27,400 nucleotides of DNA, from assembly GCA_023212695.1 (NCBI GenBank), contig JALCCG010000024.1, positions 102,911 to 130,310 of the forward strand, written 5' to 3'. Shown one piece after another: positions 1-8,947 of this stretch; the first letter of the stretch is position 1, and every line of letters starts with the position of its first letter. This DNA is from Sporisorium sorghi. Lineage: Eukaryota; Basidiomycota; Ustilaginomycetes; Ustilaginales; Ustilaginaceae. The translations under genes and the position numbers were made by a program. The notes under the pieces were generated by a model, which worked only from the letters and a program-made list of their open reading frames with translations, had not been told where the DNA came from and searched no databases.

Positions 1-82
1 GGTGCTGTTGAACCATCGTCCGCGGTTAAAGAACAGGCCTTTCTGTCCCCGCTGATCAAGATGGATTTTTTTTTTTTTTTTC

Positions 83-120
<38 letters not shown>

Positions 121-437
121 GGTAGTCGACTCGAGGCTCGCACTCGTTGCTGCGCATCGGGTGGTGCTCTTTTTGTTGAGCGGCTTCCCAACACGGGTTT
201 TCGGCTAATCTGTCTTCTTGCTTGAAATGAATCGGCGATGCAACAGACTCTCGGAATTCGCTTCAGAAGAGTTGGCCAAAAAGGCTTTTTTCTTCTAATT
301 TACTTGCTCGCCATGCTGCTTGACTGCAACCTTGCATCTTCGCCTCCTACCAAGACAGCTTCAACGGCCCACACAAACACAGCCGAGCAGCTTACAGCAC
401 CGTCTCAAACTCTTCACGAAGCACGCCGATTCCCACA
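1..437. other. Upstream region of TRM61 with long T tracts
   Basis: No convincing gene is seen. Two T homopolymers, 16 and 34 bases long, lie at 66-81 and 86-119, separated by CTGA. The 120 bases before the TRM61 start are C/A-rich, as expected of a leader. A short frame beginning at 238 overlaps the TRM61 start region and has no recognisable content. The long T run could also be an assembly weak point. Confidence 0.6.
66..119. repeat. Poly-T homopolymer tract
   Basis: T16, then CTGA, then T34. This is a simple homopolymer in non-coding DNA about 320 bases upstream of the TRM61 start. Long dA:dT tracts of this kind can exclude nucleosomes in fungal promoters. That role is inferred here, not shown. 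Confidence 0.9.
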
Positions 438-2039
438 ATGACATCGACTTCCACTTCAGCAGCGCCGGTATCGACCTCCAGCCAAGCCTCGAGCTCGCGC
501 AGAGCAACAGACGACGATGCATACATCAAAGCCGGCGATCTCATCATCGTCTTTGCCTCTAGGGACAAGACGCCCATGCCGCTCACAGTGACGCCAGGCG
601 AGCACGTGTCCAACATGTTTGGCCATTTTCCGCACAACGACATGGTCGGCATGCCGTATGGCAGCAAGATGGTCTCCAAGAACAGACGTGGGTATGTCTA
701 CCTGCTGCGGCCCACGCCGGAGCTGTGGACGCTGGCTCTGCCGCATCGCACGCAGATCTTGTATGCGCCGGACATGTCGTTTATCTCGATGAAGCTGAAT
801 ATGGGTCCTGGGAGCCGTGTGATTGAGGCTGGTACGGGGTCGGGGAGTTTCAGTCATTTTATTGCGCGTACGGTGGGTCGGGCTGATGCGGGTACGAAGT
901 CGAGGTCTGGCAGCGATGGGGATCGTTCGAGCATGGGGTCGGGAATGCAGGTGCCGAGGAACTGGAAAGGCCTGCCCAATCATTTGCAGCAGAGCCTTTC
1001 TCGAGGCAGAGGACAGCCACGCGATACCGAGGATGCACCCGAAACAGCTGGCAACCCCACGGACCCCGTCGACTCTTGCGCAGCAGCAACGGGCACAGCA
1101 GAAGCGACAACATCGCAGCGACCCGACACAGATCCACACGTTCCCGAAGAGCACGGCCGGCTGTGGAGCTTCGAGTTCCACGAGCCGCGTGCCGACAAGG
1201 CGCGCGCCGAGTTCGCCGCGCACGGCATGGACAAGGTCATCGTGCTCAACCACCGCAACGTCTGCAAGGACGGTTTCGGGCTCACGGATGCGGCCGACTC
1301 GGTGTTCCTCGACCTCCCGGCGCCGTGGGAGGCGGTGGGGCATGCGACGCAGGCGTTGCGGCGCGATGTGGTGACGCGCATCTGCTGCTTCTCGCCGTGC
1401 ATCGAGCAGGTGCTCAAGACGGTGACCGCGCTCAACGAGCATGGGTTCACGGATGTCGAGACGTTCGAGTCGCTGGTGCGCACGCACGAGAGCCACGCGG
1501 CCGCCGGGCCCGAGGTCAGCATCGATGAGGCGATCAACCGCATTCGGGTGGTGGAGAAGCGCAAGGAGGCGAGACGGCTGATTCAGATCGAACGGGCACG
1601 CAGTGCCAAGGCGCAGGCTCGCGCCGGCAACGACGAGAGTGCCGCAGCAAAGATCGATGCGGACGACGACGACGACGACGACGAGGAGGAAGTCGATGGC
1701 GATGCCAGCATGGCGGAAGTTGCCACGTCGGCAGATGCTACTACCGAGTCTGATCTCAAGCGCAAGCACGACGACGAGGAGGGTGAAAAGAACGACAACG
1801 GCACACCAAACGCATCGTCATCGCAGGACAAGCACATCAACGGCTCATACCAACGCGGTATACAGGAAGGCATCGCAGTCACCAAGAAAAAAGCCCGCAT
1901 GATGCAGCAGCAGACGCAGCAGAACCAACCCATCCAACCGGCCACCGTCTACTCGAAGCCGTATTACGAGATGCGAGGCCACACGAGCTACCTCACGTTT
2001 GCGACGCTTCTTCCGCGCGACATGACCTCTGCGCCCTGA
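438..2039 (+). CDS. TRM61: tRNA (adenine-58-N1)-methyltransferase catalytic subunit TRM61
   Basis: The 533-residue product matches the TRM61/GCD14 family. This is the catalytic half of the TRM6-TRM61 complex, which uses S-adenosylmethionine to make m1A58 in the T-loop of tRNAs, including initiator tRNA, mainly in the nucleus. The N-terminal part carries the family pattern DLIIVFASRD, then HNDMVGMPYGSKM near residue 72 and RTQILYAPDMSFI near residue 108. The SAM-binding motif I, VIEAGTGSGS, starts at residue 128. The second half of the Rossmann domain follows (GRLWSFEFHE near 241, then VFLDLPAPW), ending with YEMRGHTSYLTFATLLPR. Between motif I and the next strand there is an extra low-complexity stretch of about 90 residues. 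An acidic run of Asp/Glu and a Lys-rich segment lie near residues 405-480. It is a single exon, and the ATG at 438 follows the clean context CACA. The partner TRM6 is not in the window. Confidence 0.93.
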   Translation: MTSTSTSAAPVSTSSQASSSRRATDDDAYIKAGDLIIVFASRDKTPMPLTVTPGEHVSNMFGHFPHNDMVGMPYGSKMVSKNRRGYVYLLRPTPELWTLALPHRTQILYAPDMSFISMKLNMGPGSRVIEAGTGSGSFSHFIARTVGRADAGTKSRSGSDGDRSSMGSGMQVPRNWKGLPNHLQQSLSRGRGQPRDTEDAPETAGNPTDPVDSCAAATGTAEATTSQRPDTDPHVPEEHGRLWSFEFHEPRADKARAEFAAHGMDKVIVLNHRNVCKDGFGLTDAADSVFLDLPAPWEAVGHATQALRRDVVTRICCFSPCIEQVLKTVTALNEHGFTDVETFESLVRTHESHAAAGPEVSIDEAINRIRVVEKRKEARRLIQIERARSAKAQARAGNDESAAAKIDADDDDDDDEEEVDGDASMAEVATSADATTESDLKRKHDDEEGEKNDNGTPNASSSQDKHINGSYQRGIQEGIAVTKKKARMMQQQTQQNQPIQPATVYSKPYYEMRGHTSYLTFATLLPRDMTSAP

Positions 2040-2252
2040 TCTGGGAACTCCGGAATCGTAAGAGCTATAAACATTTGCATGAAATGCGGCATGTCCATTC
2101 CCCGCGCGAACTTGACCGCCGTCTCGGACTACCTTTCTTTGCGGAACAAGTTACTTTGAGCTCAGAAGACTGAAGTGCGACCAAGCACTGAGTTGACCGG
2201 TCGGAGTGCCCACACGGGGAGACCGGTTGCATACAAAGCGTCGGTCAACGTC

Positions 2253-2305
2253 AAAAAAAAAAAAAAAAAAAAAAAGAAAAAGAAAAAGAAAAAAAAGAAA
2301 AGGGG
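2253..2305. repeat. Poly-A / A-rich tract
   Basis: A run of 23 A residues is followed by repeated A4-8G units and a short GGGG. It is simple sequence downstream of the TRM61 stop. In either orientation it is non-coding. Confidence 0.9.
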
Positions 2306-2430
2306 AGGATGAAGAGTACGATTGTTGTCGCTTGGTTGTTCCCGTTGTGATGCGTTGCCGTCGTTTTGTCCCCCCCTTGCCAGCCCGCCATCTCGGTCGC
2401 CCTTTGTGGTCCCTGTCACGCTTGGCAATT

Positions 2431-2463
2431 GAAAAAAAATAAATAAATAAATAAAAATAAAAA
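2431..2463. repeat. AAAT-type microsatellite
   Basis: After GAAAAAAAA come several TAAA units and two TAAAAA units, giving a short AT-only microsatellite. It lies midway between TRM61 and the velvet gene. Confidence 0.85.
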
Positions 2464-3400
2464 TGGACAGCATGCAGAAGCGGATTCGACCCTTCGGCTC
2501 CTGTCGACACTTCTCACGCCCACCACACAACTGCAACCTTACCTAATCGATTTACAGTCAATTAGATAAAAATTCAGCGTTGCCTGTGAGTGTTCGTGTG
2601 CGTGTGAGAGTGTGCTTCCAGTAGCCGTGCCTGTGAAGCTCCGTTGCTGCTTGGCTGGCTTGCTCTTGGTGCATATTTTTCGTGTTTCGGTCTCGACTGA
2701 CTCTTTATTTATTTATTTTTCCCATCAACAGCAGCAACCAAAGCCGCGGGTGCATATTCAGACAATGCCGCCGCTCTTCATCCGTCTTCTTGGGATTGCT
2801 TGCTCCCTTTTTGTTCTCTGGGGACGTGCAGGTGCGTGCATACGATGGATTCGGTGCTTGCGCAAACCAAGGACAGATTGGTCAATTCCATTTCTCTTCT
2901 GCCTTTTTTGACTTTTCCGTTCTCCCGTCCTGTTGCGCCGTTCCTTGCCTCTTCCCCCCCCCCACTTGACCGTGTTTGCCTCCTTCATCTCTATCTTTCC
3001 CTCTCTCTCGCTACCCAACCTTGTCCCTTGTCCATTGTCCATATCTGCCTCTCGTCACGTTTTCGGGGTCGCTTCTCTCTTTCTCTTGTCGTTCCTCGGG
3101 CTCAGAGCTTAATCTTTCCGGTTGACTTCCATCCCCCGCGCTTCATACTCATCCTTTCCGACCCAAGCCGGCAGCTACATCGACCACCAACGTCATTCTT
3201 TCGAGTAACATCGCGACCCAACTCTCCAACACCTCGACTCTTGCCCCAACAGAGATCTTTCGTCTTCTCTTCATTCGACTCTTGGCTTCTTTGCTTCATT
3301 GCCAGTCACATTACCACTCGGTCGCGCATTCACAACACCGGCATCGACACTCAACTCTCAACTACAAGCGCCATCCTCCTCGACCAACATTGCAACGTTC

Positions 3401-3435
3401 ATGACAAACCAGCTCAGACGAGCATGAAACCATAA
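3401..3435 (+). promoter_or_regulatory. Two overlapping short upstream reading frames in the velvet leader
   Basis: An ATG at 3401 opens an eight-codon frame ending at TGA 3425-3427. A second ATG at 3424 overlaps that stop (ATGA) and encodes only three residues before TAA at 3433-3435. They lie 140-175 bases before the velvet ATG at 3577. If the transcript starts upstream of them, they would be expected to lower or condition translation of the regulator. The transcription start is unknown. Confidence 0.4.
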
Positions 3436-3576
3436 CGCTACATCCATCTTTCCCTCCTCTTCTTTTCAACGCCGAGTTTGGTGTCTCGACCACCTTGCTC
3501 GACTCGACAGCTTGACACTTGCGCATCATACACGCCGCCCAAGAGCCATTCTGCCAGCCAAACTTCATCATCAACC

Positions 3577-5958
3577 ATGGATCGACCCACCAGTCGCAGC
3601 GCCTCCTCCTCCATCCCGCCGCTGCCCCACAGCAGCTCCATGTCCAAGACCGACGACAGCAGCTCCAGCCACACTCCCGCCACCGGCTCGGAGAACAGCG
3701 TCGCATATCAATATGTTGCAGTCCAACAGATGACATCGTGTCGTGATCACATCGAGTACCAGCTCACGGTACGCGAACAGCCAAAGCAGTCCAGGATGTG
3801 CGGCGTCGGCGAAAAGGCGGACCGAAGACCTATCGATCCGGCTCCCATCGTCCAGCTCCGCGTCATCACCCACGACCGTCCTGTGCGTCAGACCGACACC
3901 GTCGAAACCGCACCCGCAGCTCCACCCGTCGAACGCAGGCCTGGCCATGGTCCCACGCTGCCACGCACGCCAGGCGTGCGGAGAGGCGTGCCCGTCACCA
4001 CCGCCCTCGGCGACGGCTGGGAGGATAAAGCGTGGTACCTCGAAAACCCTTACTTCTTCATGTACGCCATGCTCTGCAACGCCGAGACCGACGAAGAGCT
4101 CCACCTGCTCAACGACGGCAAGACGCGCTACACCAGCGGCTCGTGCGTCTCGTGCCTCTACCATCTCAAGGACATCGACGGCTCGCATCAGGGCTTCTTC
4201 GTCTTCCCCGACTTGAGCATCCGTGTCGAGGGACGCTATCGGCTCAAGCTGTGTCTGTTCGAGACCATCGGACACTCGGTGCACCACTGCAAGTCGATCT
4301 ACTCCGACCCCTTCCACGTCTACACCGCCAAGCGCTTTCCGGGCATGGAAGAGTCCACGCGGCTCTCCAAGTCTTTTGCGGAGCAGGGTCTCAAGGTGCG
4401 CGTTCGCAAGCACCCGCGCTCGCGACGCAGGGGATCTAAGCGCACCAAGGACGAGAGCGACGCTTCCGACGATGCGCCTCTGGCGCACGAGCGGAGCAGT
4501 CCAAAGCGGGCAAGGGCTTCCGATGTTACTCCGGCGTCCGGTCTGCCGATACCGCAGCCGCTCGCTGCTGCGTCGAGGATGCCCCGCTCGCTGGATGCGC
4601 GCTACGAGCGTGCCGAGTACGATCGGAAACCGTTGATCGCGGCGGCCGCGGCGGCGCCTCAGGATGGCAAGGGCGGCCCTTCGAGTCGACGCGGTGCTTG
4701 GGACGACGAGGAAGCTGTGCGTGTGCGTGAACAGCGCGGTTGGGACTTTCGGTACCAACATCCAGCCTATCCTCCGTACTCTCGAGACGAAATAGCTACC
4801 GCTGAGCGTCCACCTCCACCACCACCGACGCGCGACTACGTCGATGGACGCTACATGGACGACTACGACTATCCCGCGCGCAATCGACCGCCAGCTCCAC
4901 CATCACACGCCGGCATGCCGCCCACTAGGTTCGCATCCGATTATCCCGAGCATGCACGATCAGCCTACATGCGCGACGAAGCTGGCCGACCTCTGCACGA
5001 CGCGCCACCGCCTTTGTCGGGATCGCCGCCGCCGCATCCTTCACTAATGGCTCGCGCCGGCGGAGGGTTTGCGGAGCCCCCACCGCCTGCTGGCTTTCGC
5101 AGCTATCCGCCTGCACCTGCACCGGTGCCTGTGCCGCCGCCTATGGCTTCGCGTGCGCCTCCGCGCCATTCTCGGCCGTATGGTGCGCCCGAGTACGACG
5201 ACTATGGCCCTCCGCCGCCGCCGCCTACGCACGTATCGTCTCGCTACAGCACTGCGTCGTACGACCCGCGCGAGCGGCATTCCGGTCCGTTTCCGCCATC
5301 TCCACCGCCGCCAGGGGGTGTCGAGTACACCCGGCGCAGTCCGTACGCACCACCACCACGTCCGCCGTCGTCGTCGCAGTGGCGCTCTGGCCCGCCGAGT
5401 CCCAGTCGACCGCCGTCTGAGTTCTATCCTCCGCCAAGTGCAGCAGCGGGGTTGGAGCGCGAGTACGCCGCGCGCAGGTCTCCGATCCCCGCCCCTGCGC
5501 GCAGTATCGCAGCCACTCCGCCACCTGCCTCATTTGTCAGCGGCGGCGACGAGCTGGGCCACGTGTACCACCGCCGAGGCTACGCTCCGGGAGGGTACGA
5601 CGACGCCGGTGCGGGGCGACCGAGCGATGGCCCGCCGCGGTATGGGCACGCTGCGCCGATGCTGCCCCGCGAACGACCCGTTTTACCGCCACTTGCGCCG
5701 CTTGCGCCGATGGCAGGGTCGCCGTCGACTGCGCACGGCGAGGCAGCTGGAGCCTATCTCGCGCCGCCCGGTTATGCCAGACCGCTGTCCGACGGCGAGC
5801 TCGAGTGGGACAGGGAACAACGCATGCCGATGCGCGCACCCCCCGGCATCAAGGACGAGTACCGTGCGAGAGGCGAGTGGGATCGCGCGCCTCAGCAGCA
5901 TTTGCAGTCGTCCGGCTCATCGCGCCCGCCATCGAGGGGCCCACAGCGGCCGTACTGA
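3577..5958 (+). CDS. Velvet-domain transcriptional regulator (VelB/VosA-type)
   Basis: The 793-residue product belongs to the velvet family, fungal NF-kB-like DNA-binding regulators that couple development, sporulation, secondary metabolism and, in smuts, teliospore formation. The velvet domain spans about residues 61-285. It opens with YQLTVREQPKQSRMCGVGEK and RRPIDPAPIVQL. A poorly conserved insert of about 55 residues follows, then the second half with YFFMYAMLCNAE, LYHLKDIDGSHQGFFVFPDL, VEGRYRLKLCLFE, the family hallmark FPGMEESTRLSKSFAEQG and VRVRKHPRSRRR. A basic cluster (RSRRRGSKRTK) just after the domain is a probable nuclear signal. The remaining 500 residues are Pro/Tyr/Arg/Ser-rich and look disordered. 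The ATG at 3577 (TCAACCATGG) is the first in frame and in good context. The split domain recalls VelB, and the hallmark also fits VosA, so I leave the subtype open. It is a single exon. Confidence 0.92.
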   Translation: MDRPTSRSASSSIPPLPHSSSMSKTDDSSSSHTPATGSENSVAYQYVAVQQMTSCRDHIEYQLTVREQPKQSRMCGVGEKADRRPIDPAPIVQLRVITHDRPVRQTDTVETAPAAPPVERRPGHGPTLPRTPGVRRGVPVTTALGDGWEDKAWYLENPYFFMYAMLCNAETDEELHLLNDGKTRYTSGSCVSCLYHLKDIDGSHQGFFVFPDLSIRVEGRYRLKLCLFETIGHSVHHCKSIYSDPFHVYTAKRFPGMEESTRLSKSFAEQGLKVRVRKHPRSRRRGSKRTKDESDASDDAPLAHERSSPKRARASDVTPASGLPIPQPLAAASRMPRSLDARYERAEYDRKPLIAAAAAAPQDGKGGPSSRRGAWDDEEAVRVREQRGWDFRYQHPAYPPYSRDEIATAERPPPPPPTRDYVDGRYMDDYDYPARNRPPAPPSHAGMPPTRFASDYPEHARSAYMRDEAGRPLHDAPPPLSGSPPPHPSLMARAGGGFAEPPPPAGFRSYPPAPAPVPVPPPMASRAPPRHSRPYGAPEYDDYGPPPPPPTHVSSRYSTASYDPRERHSGPFPPSPPPPGGVEYTRRSPYAPPPRPPSSSQWRSGPPSPSRPPSEFYPPPSAAAGLEREYAARRSPIPAPARSIAATPPPASFVSGGDELGHVYHRRGYAPGGYDDAGAGRPSDGPPRYGHAAPMLPRERPVLPPLAPLAPMAGSPSTAHGEAAGAYLAPPGYARPLSDGELEWDREQRMPMRAPPGIKDEYRARGEWDRAPQQHLQSSGSSRPPSRGPQRPY

Positions 5959-6618
5959 TGCAAGCCTGGAAGTTGTGGTGCATGGTGTGAACGGCGGCAG
6001 AGCGGTAGCAGAGCTGAAATGGTGGTATAATGCCATATTGATGCATTTCTCGTCGCTGTGTGTGTGGATGGGACTGCGTGTGTGGTGACTGTCTTCTGCG
6101 TGTGCGTTGCTGGGAGACTTCTCGAAGGATGGTGGTGGTGGTGGTGGGATCAAAGGAGAGTGGCAGCTGCGTATGAGGTCGGATCGCTGGAGAGAGCTTG
6201 GACAGACGAAGCGGATGGAGGTCAGCGCGAACAACTGAAACAACGAACAGGGACTCTTCACACTGATTCTCCTAGCTTCTGCGTCGAGTGTTTGCGCGGG
6301 CGAGCAAAAAGAGAGGAAGCAAACCGCATTCGTCCAGCACCTTCTGAACCCTCTCTCTCTTGCTCTGGACAGGCTCAGTGTTGGACAGACCAACGACGCT
6401 GCTGCTCGATCTCGTTGCGCTTCGGATCGCGCTCGCTCTGGGCCAAAGAGAAAACTTCGGGCTGCTGAAACTTGGAGCGCGGGTGCAAAGATCAATGTCT
6501 CTGCGGAGTGCATACACCGTCACTGTCCCTGAGCGGACAGGCAGCTGGGAGCGAGAGAGCGGACGTCTGGCTGGCGGACGCGCTTTGCGTGCTGCTGCAA
6601 AGAACGTCGTTCCTCGAC

Positions 6619-6658
<40 letters not shown>

Positions 6659-6925
6659 GGGGGGACGAAGTTTTGCTTCCCCCCACGCGCACGCGCACCA
6701 CGACCAGCAGTCGCAGCCGCGGAGCAGCACACGCTCTCTGCCAACCGCTCTCTTTCTCTGCTGACACCCCGGCTCGCTCGATCAAAACTCCGTGTCGAGA
6801 TCACGACCCTCTAAAACGTCGTTTTTCTCTCTCTAGCCCTTCGGTGGCGCCAGCTGCACGCAGCGAGGGGCGAGCGGACTTGCCAAGGGCCCGTCGCACT
6901 CCGCCTCGTCGCGAGACACCGCGTC
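5959..6925. other. Intergenic spacer with CAG and GTG repeats
   Basis: No confident gene. The segment holds the velvet 3' region, a GTG repeat near 6129-6148, CT-rich patches, and a CAG11 repeat at 6623-6655. A 182-codon frame starting at 6472 crosses the CAG repeat as poly-Ala and is otherwise Ser/Arg/Pro-rich with no family signature. I treat it as chance. A good splice-acceptor-like sequence (CT-rich, ending CTCTCTAG) sits near 6834. It could belong to an intron in the leader of the small gene that starts at 6926. Confidence 0.5.
6623..6655. repeat. (CAG)11 microsatellite
   Basis: Eleven perfect CAG units followed by GAGGGGGGG. The repeat is not inside any gene I can support, so no polyglutamine product is claimed. 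Confidence 0.92.
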
Positions 6926-7245
6926 ATGCAGGTGTTTCAGTGTTGCGTTGCTGTGGCGTGCAGGAAGGAGTGCAGGCGGACGCGCGTGCGGAACCGTCAA
7001 GCGCGAGCCAGGGCGCGTAGAGTACCCAGATAGCTACACTACGCGATCTAGCGCGCGACCGCGAAACCGCCCTCGAGGCGCTGCTGCTGCGAGTCGAGCT
7101 GCTTGGCAGGCAGTTCCGCTTTTGGCAAGTCGACCCAGAGCGCGGTTCCACCCCTAGCTGCGCGTCAGCCCCAAGTCCAAAAGCCGACCATCACCAAGCT
7201 AGTTCACCACCAGTGGACGACGCCGTCTCTGTCGATCGGAGCTGA
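6926..7245 (+). CDS. Possible tiny two-exon coiled-coil protein
   Basis: Exon 2 (7030-7245) reads as a convincing protein end: IATLRDLARDRETALEALLL, then RVELLGRQFRFWQVDPERG, a Ser/Pro tail and TGA at 7243. This is an amphipathic, Leu/Arg/Glu-rich helix of about 35 residues. The same frame is closed upstream by TAG at 7018, so a splice is needed. The simplest model uses a six-base first coding exon ATG-CAG (6926-6931). A 98-nt intron follows (6932-7029, starting GTGTTT and ending TACCCAG), joining in frame to give MQIATLRDLARD and a 73-residue protein. Against the model: the donor is weak and I see no CTGAC or CTAAC branch site, unlike the QCR6 and RPL24 introns. I do not recognise the family. 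Neighbouring LSM6 is convergent, with stop codons 62 bases apart. Confidence 0.38.
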
Positions 7246-7307
7246 AATCTTTCCCCCCCCCCAAAAGCCACATGAAATAGATGCTGTTCTGAATCGATGC
7301 TGGTATT

Positions 7308-7887
7308 TTACTCTTCCAAGGTGGTGATGTACATGACTGCAGTTGGTCGAATGTGTCGAAACGAGTGAACGGTCATCGAGTGCCGGAGGCGTCGAGGATT
7401 GTATGCAGTTGGTCGTAGCAGATGGCGGTGCCAGGGACGGGCGAGGTGAGGATGGCGGGAAGCGAAATCCGAGGTTGCAGGCGGTGCAGTAGCGAGAATT
7501 CCAATTGGTAAGCGCACCAAGTCAGGGGTCCGCAGCATCGACGAGCAGACCGCATTGAATCCCCACAGCCAGACGAGATGAAGACAATACAAAAGATCCA
7601 GAAACCATTTAGATCAGCACCAGCGTCGAATACAACCCAGCTTTGCGAGCAGAACACTAACCGTTGTTACCGCGAATGAAAGCGTCACCGTAAGAGTTGG
7701 TCTTGGTGCCGTCGACGTACTCGACCGTCTGCTCGAGCGCAATGTTCATGTAGCCGTCCAGACACGAGAGTACACCGCGGTAGTCGATGCCCGAGTTGAG
7801 ACGCACGCTTACCTTCTTGCCGATGACACCTTTGAGAAAGTCGTTGGGGCTGCCTGCTTTGGGTGGTTGCTGCGTTGCTGCCGACAT
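7308..7887 (-). CDS. LSM6: U6 snRNA-associated Sm-like protein LSm6 (two exons)
   Basis: LSm6 is a subunit of the LSm2-8 ring on U6 snRNA (splicing) and the LSm1-7 ring (mRNA decapping/decay). The first exon (7887-7662) encodes MSAATQQPPKAGSPNDFLKG, then IGKKVSVRLNSGIDYRGVLS, CLDGYMNIALEQTVEYVDG and YGDAFIRGNN. These are the Sm1 and Sm2 motifs in family order, with the diagnostic GDAFIRGNN. The donor GTTAGT begins at 7661. The intron (7661-7337, 325 nt) ends in CTGCAG, and a 29-nt last exon (7336-7308) completes the protein as VMYITTLEE and TAA. The final V-x-Y-I matches the family's VLYIS strand. The spliced product is 84 residues, the usual size. The ATG at 7887 is preferred over an upstream in-frame extension because homologues begin just before the SPNDFL segment. 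It is divergent from PET117. Confidence 0.93.
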
Positions 7888-8947
7888 TTTGGAGGAACGT
7901 GCGCTGCGAGTGTATGTGGTCTGCGTCTGAAGCGTCTTGCGAGTAAATGACACCCGGATTGCGTTGCCTGGTTCGTTCGAGCGGCCGGTACGATTCGTTC
8001 GTCCTCGAGTAATCCGTCGTGTGTGTGCAAGCTCGCAGATTCAAAGTTTCGTTCGCAGTGAAGTCGGTGCGATCGAGCGGGTGGTGGTGATGAGGATGAG
8101 GATGTATGCTGTTGACCCAGCTTTTGGCGATTGAATTCAATTCGCAACTTTTGCGCAATTCAACAACCACGCACGGGACCTGAGAAACGCAACTCCACTT
8201 TACGCGAAAATCATTTACTTTTTCAGCGATTTTTCCCGCGTTCTGCTGCTCTGCTGCCTTGTCGAAAATTCAACATTTTGCGTCAATGAATTCTTGCCTG
8301 CATCTCGCGTACAGTTACATACAACAGTAAGAAAGGAGAGAGCTTGAATTGAATGAAACGTGATCGACTAATTAAATTCAAGAAAAAAAAAGCAATTTTT
8401 CGTAATGACCCGACTTCCGAGACTTTGAACTCATTTTTGTTACTTTGAATCTTCTTGGCTCGTCATCGTACACAACCAACACTCAACTCTTCCTCACCTC
8501 GCCTGCCCTCGCATCGTATGCACTCTGCATCTGCTATCTAATCTCTCGCCACACGCTCCATCGTGTCTCAGACAATCACACTCCGCTCCGCTTGGACCCG
8601 CTCTCTCGCTCGACGACGCCCGAAACCCTGCAGGAGTGCCTTTACAGCTCCTCCCTCGCTCGCCGTCATCGCATTTTTAGCCAAGCCAAGCCACCACGCC
8701 TCGCCTCGTCGGAGTCGTACGCGTGCCTTCTCGCATCACATCGCATCGCTCACACGGTCTCTCTTTCGCGAATTGCAGCCTCCTGAAATTTTCGTATCCC
8801 GGTCTCCAGCTCGTCCTCAAGCCCCCGCTTTCGCTTTCGCTGGCACTGCCAAAACTTCGATCGCGTTTGATCTCGAGTCTCCTGTTCGAGCTGCTCGTCG
8901 TTGTCGCTTCAGCATACCGCCTGAGCACGGAGTTTCTTGCACTAGCA
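7888..8947. other. Divergent promoter region between LSM6 and PET117
   Basis: No gene is seen. The middle (about 8110-8450) is markedly AT-richer than its surroundings, as expected for a shared promoter. It holds a TTGAATTCAA palindrome (8131-8140) and a TTGCGCAA palindrome (8151-8158) described separately. The PET117-proximal 450 bases are CT-rich leader-like sequence. Short ATG frames occur at 8405-8428 and 8518-8541 (seven sense codons each). They could act as uORFs if transcribed. Confidence 0.55.
8150..8162. promoter_or_regulatory. TTTGCGCAATTCA motif, copy 1 (LSM6/PET117 promoter)
   Basis: This 13-base sequence contains the perfect 8-bp palindrome TTGCGCAA. An identical 13-mer occurs at 17946-17958 in the TSC2/QCR6 divergent promoter. 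TTGCGCAA is the core of the C/EBP-type bZIP consensus. Whether a fungal bZIP or another factor binds it is inference. An adjacent half-site, TTCGCAA (8141-8147), makes a loose inverted repeat with it. Confidence 0.35.

Larger units (their letters stand above)
2040..3576. other. Intergenic spacer and long CT-rich leader of the velvet gene
   Basis: No supported gene. From left to right it holds a short TRM61 3' region; an A23 tract running into an AG-rich stretch (2253-2305); a TAAA-type repeat (2431-2463); and about 700 bases of CT-rich sequence from 2860 on. The CT-rich part resembles the pyrimidine-rich leaders seen before other genes in this window. Frames of 95-211 codons here are made of Ser, Leu, Phe and Pro from CT-rich DNA and look like chance. 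Short upstream ATG frames sit at 3401-3435. Confidence 0.6.

Noticed and set aside
456..1769. 437-codon minus-strand frame opposite TRM61
   Set aside because: Arg/His/Leu-rich shadow of the TRM61 coding sequence with no recognisable motif.
2800..3435. 211-codon frame before the velvet gene
   Set aside because: Composed of Ser, Leu, Phe and Pro from a CT-rich leader, with no domain or splice signals. It fits leader sequence better than a gene.
5069..6088. 339-codon plus-strand frame overlapping the velvet 3' half
   Set aside because: Arg-rich out-of-frame reading of the Pro/Tyr-rich velvet tail. The velvet frame is the one continuous with a recognised domain.
6472..7020. 182-codon frame containing poly-Ala from the CAG repeat
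   Set aside because: The sequence is repeat-driven and Ser/Arg/Pro-rich. It ends at the TAG just before the convincing exon at 7030, but no conserved feature supports it.
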